A DNA stretch of 25,442 nt, from contig BNXT01000003.1 of the NCBI GenBank assembly GCA_025999775.1, positions 1 to 25,442 on the forward strand. Reading direction: 5' to 3'. The number at the start of each line of letters is the position of its first letter. The first letter of the stretch is position 1. Source of the stretch: Bacteroidia bacterium (GTDB lineage Bacteria > Bacteroidota > Bacteroidia > Bacteroidales > P3). The notes below the pieces were generated by a model. The model was not told where the DNA came from, ran no database searches, and saw nothing but the letters and a program-made list of their open reading frames with translations. The translations under genes and the position numbers were made by a program. Positions 22,917 to 25,442 of this stretch are shown here, piece after piece.

Positions 22917-24718
22917 TAGCAAAAATGAAGAAATATACGTTCCTGGTGCATACAACCAATTTCAAACCCTTTTTGGATCGTCTGCAAGATGTAGGCGCTG
23001 TGCATCTAACACAAACCGTTTGTAATATTGAAGGCGAAGAAAAGAAGATTTTTAATTGGCTGCGTCTGTGTACCGAGGCTATCGAACGTATATCACAGTA
23101 CCAAAAAGAAAAAAACTACGTTACACACCACATTCGTGACGATCGTAAAGCCACCTATATTCTAAAAGAATATCAAAAATACGTGCAGGAATTGAACATC
23201 CTTGAAGCAGACATTCAGCAACGCGATAAAGATTATTTCGATTGCTTACCATGGGGTAATTTTGACCCTGAACTTCTGCAAAAACTGCATGCCAATGCCA
23301 TAAATCTACAGTTTTTCTATTGTGATAACGTTCTATTTGACCCTCAATGGCAAGCGTTGTATGACTTAGAAATCATTCAGCAAACAAAGCAAGCTATGTA
23401 TTTTGTGGTTGTAACCAACGGAAACGACAAGGTCATGTTAGCAGCCAATGAAGTAACGCTACCGACTATTTCCTTAGAGCGTCAACTGAAAGAACTTGAC
23501 GATTTAAAAGTTCGTCGTGCCACCATCAACAAGCATTTTAAGGAGTTAATCCCTTATTTGCCGACTTTGGAAGCTGAGAAGTTACGATTGATGAATGCCT
23601 TGACATTCGACCGTGCCGAACAATGTACAGACTCTTCATGCGACGACCAACTTCGGATATTGACCGGGTTTGTGCCCGAAGAAAAGGAAACGGCTCTAAA
23701 AGCTATGTTAGAATCCGACACAACCTACTATTTCGAGGAAGCGCCTTCGATTGAAGAGGATATCCCCATACTGTTAAAAAATAACCGCTTTACGAAACTC
23801 TTTGAGCCTATTACCAAGATTTTTGCATTACCATCATACGCCGAATTAGACTTAACGCCATTTCTTGCGCCATTCTTCATGTTGTTTGTCGGTTTTTGCG
23901 CCGGCGATGCCGGTTATGGATTACTCTTGGTAGTGGCAGGAATTTTCGCTAAACGCAAGGTATCGGCGTCGTTCAAACCCTTGGTTTCTTTAATACAATG
24001 GCTTGGCGTTGCGACGATCTTGTTCGGTGTATTGACCGGAACATTCTTTGGCGTCGAATTGGTCAAAGTGAAGGCTTTATCATTCGTCAAAAACTTCTTC
24101 TTTAACCAAGATAGCATGATGGTCTTGGCGCTCGCATTGGGAGCGGTACAGATCGTTTGCGGAATGATTCTCAATGCTGTAAATGTCGCACGACAACACG
24201 GTGTCCTATTCGCTATCGGAAAAATCGGCTGGATTGTACTCTTGTTATCAAGTGTTGTAACATTCGGATTGCCAATGCTCAATATTGTGCTTATCTCGAC
24301 AGCCCTTTATGCCCTTTACGGATTGATGGGACTATCGCTCATAGCCATCTTTTTCTTGAATTCACCGGGTAAAAACCCACTTATTCAGTTTGGACTTGGT
24401 CTGTGGGATAGCTACGGTATGATTACCGGCTTATTGGGCGATATGCTCTCCTACGTGCGTTTATTTGCGTTGGGATTGACAGGCGGTATTTTAGGCATGG
24501 TCTTCAACTCGTTGGCGGTCGAAATGAGTCCCGATATACCAGTGGTAGGAACCTTATTTACGTTGTTCATACTCATCTTTGGGCATAGTTTAAACTTTGC
24601 GCTAACCATGTTGGGAGCGTTCGTACATCCTGTACGTTTGACATTTGTTGAATTTTACAAGAATGCCGGATTTAATGGCGGCGGCAGAGCATACGAACCT
24701 TTCAAAAAGCTACGATAA
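22913..24718 (+). CDS. ntpI: V-type ATPase subunit I (a subunit)
   Basis: Membrane stator subunit of the V/A-type ATPase, 601 residues. The soluble N-terminal half (1 to about 300) begins MIAKMKKYTFLVHTTN. The C-terminal half has about seven membrane helices starting at LDLTPFLAPFFMLFVGFCAGDAGYG. The essential arginine of the ion half-channels is Arg516 in DMLSYVRLFALGLTGG, and HSLNFALTMLGAFVHPVRLTFVEFY is the conserved last helix region. The complex moves protons or sodium ions; which ion cannot be judged without subunit K. Subunit K, usually next, is not found in the 724 bases that remain. Instead there is a transposase relic and repeats. Confidence 0.93.
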   Translation: MIAKMKKYTFLVHTTNFKPFLDRLQDVGAVHLTQTVCNIEGEEKKIFNWLRLCTEAIERISQYQKEKNYVTHHIRDDRKATYILKEYQKYVQELNILEADIQQRDKDYFDCLPWGNFDPELLQKLHANAINLQFFYCDNVLFDPQWQALYDLEIIQQTKQAMYFVVVTNGNDKVMLAANEVTLPTISLERQLKELDDLKVRRATINKHFKELIPYLPTLEAEKLRLMNALTFDRAEQCTDSSCDDQLRILTGFVPEEKETALKAMLESDTTYYFEEAPSIEEDIPILLKNNRFTKLFEPITKIFALPSYAELDLTPFLAPFFMLFVGFCAGDAGYGLLLVVAGIFAKRKVSASFKPLVSLIQWLGVATILFGVLTGTFFGVELVKVKALSFVKNFFFNQDSMMVLALALGAVQIVCGMILNAVNVARQHGVLFAIGKIGWIVLLLSSVVTFGLPMLNIVLISTALYALYGLMGLSLIAIFFLNSPGKNPLIQFGLGLWDSYGMITGLLGDMLSYVRLFALGLTGGILGMVFNSLAVEMSPDIPVVGTLFTLFILIFGHSLNFALTMLGAFVHPVRLTFVEFYKNAGFNGGGRAYEPFKKLR

Positions 24719-24786
24719 TCCTGTAGCAGTAGCTATTTGATGGATATTACAAGGAGTCATGCTGCTGAATAAGCATGCCAAAATCA

Positions 24787-24846
24787 AAAAATAAATGTCT
24801 TCTTTTTGTGGCGCTCCTCCTGTGTTTCAATATATCGTGCTACTTG
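24787..24846 (-). pseudogene. IS200-type (Y1) transposase, C-terminal relic
   Basis: On the minus strand the reading YIETQEERHKKKTF matches the conserved end of Y1/IS200-like transposases (pattern YIxNQExHHKKxTFxEE) and then meets a TGA at 24786-24784. Only about 20 codons survive, and upstream on that strand the repeat region begins at once. This is a motif-level recognition on a short stretch. It matters because REP-associated transposases of this family mobilise palindromic repeats like those next to it. Confidence 0.5.
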
Positions 24847-24849
24847 TGG

Positions 24850-24872
24850 AATTCCACACTCCACACTCAATT
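24850..24872 (-). repeat. GTGTGGA-type dispersed repeat, inverted
   Basis: On the minus strand this reads AATTGAGTGTGGAGTGTGG and continues into AATT, matching 1420-1438 exactly over 19 bases but in the opposite orientation. Confidence 0.7.
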
Positions 24873-24895
24873 CATTATTCATTGTTTATTAAAGT

Positions 24896-25072
24896 CCCCT
24901 GAAAGGGGCAAATCAATAGCGTAGTGGCAACGCCCTACGAAAGGATGGCTATCCTCATCCATCAGGCTGCAAGCCTGACATCCGATAGATTTCGCCCTTT
25001 CAGGGCTTAATTGTGATACCGCTACATTCCACAAGGCGTTGCCTTGTGCTATTGATTTTGCTCTTTCAGAGC
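24896..25072. repeat. Symmetric hairpin element bounded by 11-bp inverted repeats
   Basis: The order is mirror-like. Left hairpin CCCCT-gaa-AGGGG (24896-24908), AAATCAATAGC (24910-24920) and GGC-aac-GCC (24926-24934). On the right GGC-gtt-GCC (25035-25043), extended to CAAGGC/GCCTTG, then GCTATTGATTT (25048-25058) and hairpin GCTCT-ttc-AGAGC (25060-25072). Inside lie CAGGCT-gca-AGCCTG (24963-24977) and GCCCT-ttc-AGGGC (24994-25006). The three ttc/gaa-loop hairpins keep the loop but have different paired stems. Same building plan as the element at 1651-1822, different sequence. Confidence 0.75.
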
Positions 25073-25112
25073 GTTTCAATGAACAATAAATGTGTCAAGA
25101 CAAAATCTTCTA

Positions 25113-25130
25113 AATTCCACATTCCACACT
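25113..25130 (-). repeat. GTGTGGA-type dispersed repeat, short copy
   Basis: On the minus strand AGTGTGGAATGTGGAATT, a shortened variant of the unit at 1420-1459, a few bases before the second 130-bp core element. Confidence 0.6.
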
Positions 25131-25137
25131 AATAAAG

Positions 25138-25309
25138 ATGTCCCGTTAGGGACAAAATGTTGGTAGAAAATGTACCATCCTTGCCTCTAAATCCCGTAGG
25201 GATGGCATGTAAATCAGCTATTCTAACGGTTTTCACAGGTCATCCCTACAGGATTTTCTTTTGATGACAACGATTTTTCTACCAACATCACCTCCCTAAC
25301 GGGAGGTTT
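25138..25309 (+). repeat. Hairpin-flanked, inverted-repeat-bounded element, copy 2
   Basis: The core 25158-25287 has the same 13-bp inverted repeat ends and the same orientation as the core at 1673-1802. Its left flank, TGTCCCGTTAGGGACAAAA (25139-25157), is the reverse complement of the right flank of copy 1. Its right flank, TCACCTCCCTAACGGGAGG (25288-25306), is the reverse complement of the left flank of copy 1. A matching 35-codon ORF runs 25157-25264. Confidence 0.85.
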
Positions 25310-25326
25310 AATTTGTTCATTATTAA

Positions 25327-25410
25327 TATCACGAGCGTAGCGAAGTGATACATTACCGCTAAAAATCGTCGCACAAAACCATGCAGCTTGCGCAGGGGTG
25401 TGCGACTGTT
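25327..25410 (+). repeat. Double-hairpin repeat unit, copy 2
   Basis: Direct repeat of 1866-1949 with two differences. TATCAC/GTGATA spans 25327-25350, and GTCGCAC/GTGCGAC 25368-25406. One difference (CCC to CCA) weakens the inner stem of the second hairpin. Confidence 0.75.
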
Positions 25411-25442
25411 ATTTTTAGCAAGCATTTTTCTTTTGGTTCGTT

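Larger units (their letters stand above)
24719..25442. repeat. Gene-free repeat region at the end of the window
   Basis: No intact gene is seen. In order it holds an IS200-type transposase relic (24787-24846), an inverted GTGTGGA repeat (24850-24872), a symmetric hairpin element (24896-25072), another GTGTGGA repeat (25113-25130), copy 2 of the 130-bp core element (25138-25309) and copy 2 of the double-hairpin unit (25327-25410). The last 32 bases show nothing recognisable. Confidence 0.8.

Noticed and set aside
24759..24794. Eleven-codon ORF (MLLNKHAKIKK) behind an AAGGAG sequence after ntpI, considered as remnant of subunit K
   Set aside because: Too short to identify, spacing to the AAGGAG is too tight, and the other strand reads as a Y1 transposase end.
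24879..25079. 66-codon minus-strand ORF
   Set aside because: It lies wholly within the symmetric hairpin element and the repeat sequence explains the open frame; no protein features.

Overview
The window looks like a chromosomal segment of a Bacteroidota bacterium, probably close to Bacteroidales. Three things point there. Most unit starts have a promoter of the form TTG-N19/22-TAnnTTTG, the primary-sigma consensus of that phylum, and clear Shine-Dalgarno sites are mostly absent. There is a T9SS type B cargo protein, a DUF3098 protein and a fused DAHP synthase/chorismate mutase. Gene-free stretches are packed with short palindromic repeats. No rRNA, tRNA or CRISPR array was seen. Almost all genes are housekeeping genes.

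Layout. 74-1390: an AAA/DUF4143 ATPase. 1391-2327: a gene-free mosaic of repeats. 5801-2328 (minus): a tight unit asd, secreted nitroreductase, UspA, SPOR protein, shikimate kinase, with two ATGA overlaps. 5977-7584 (plus): DUF3098, uppP and a very short CcsA-like protein. 7585-7834: nested repeats, then a second DUF4143 ATPase (7882-9039). 9117-11344: hisS-yicC with an ATGA overlap. 12265-11357 (minus): nadK, with a relic of an IS110-type transposase directly upstream. 12671-13720: threonine aldolase, overlapping tail to tail with malQ (15947-13674, minus). 16680-16095 (minus): a broken IS630 transposase directly behind ftsQ. 22232-16681 (minus): T9SS cargo, DAHP synthase/chorismate mutase, murG, murC, ftsQ. 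22320-24718 (plus): V-type ATPase subunits D and I. 24719-25442: an IS200-like transposase relic and more repeats.

How the genes relate. Peptidoglycan and division work is represented by uppP (carrier recycling), murG, murC and ftsQ. The shikimate pathway has its entry enzyme and aroK. Asd makes the precursor for lysine/diaminopimelate, methionine and threonine. Several conserved clusters are only partly present: murG-murC-ftsQ without ftsW or ftsA/ftsZ, V-ATPase D-I without E/A/B or K, and uppP without ftsX or truB. Transposase relics sit at two of these breaks, so I infer a history of rearrangement.

Most interesting signal. Two 130-bp copies of one element (1673-1802 and 25158-25287) are bounded by a 13-bp inverted repeat. 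Their cores point the same way, but the hairpins outside the inverted repeats are exchanged and inverted, as expected if the core has flipped at the inverted repeats in one copy. A second element (24896-25072) is built on the same plan with a different sequence.
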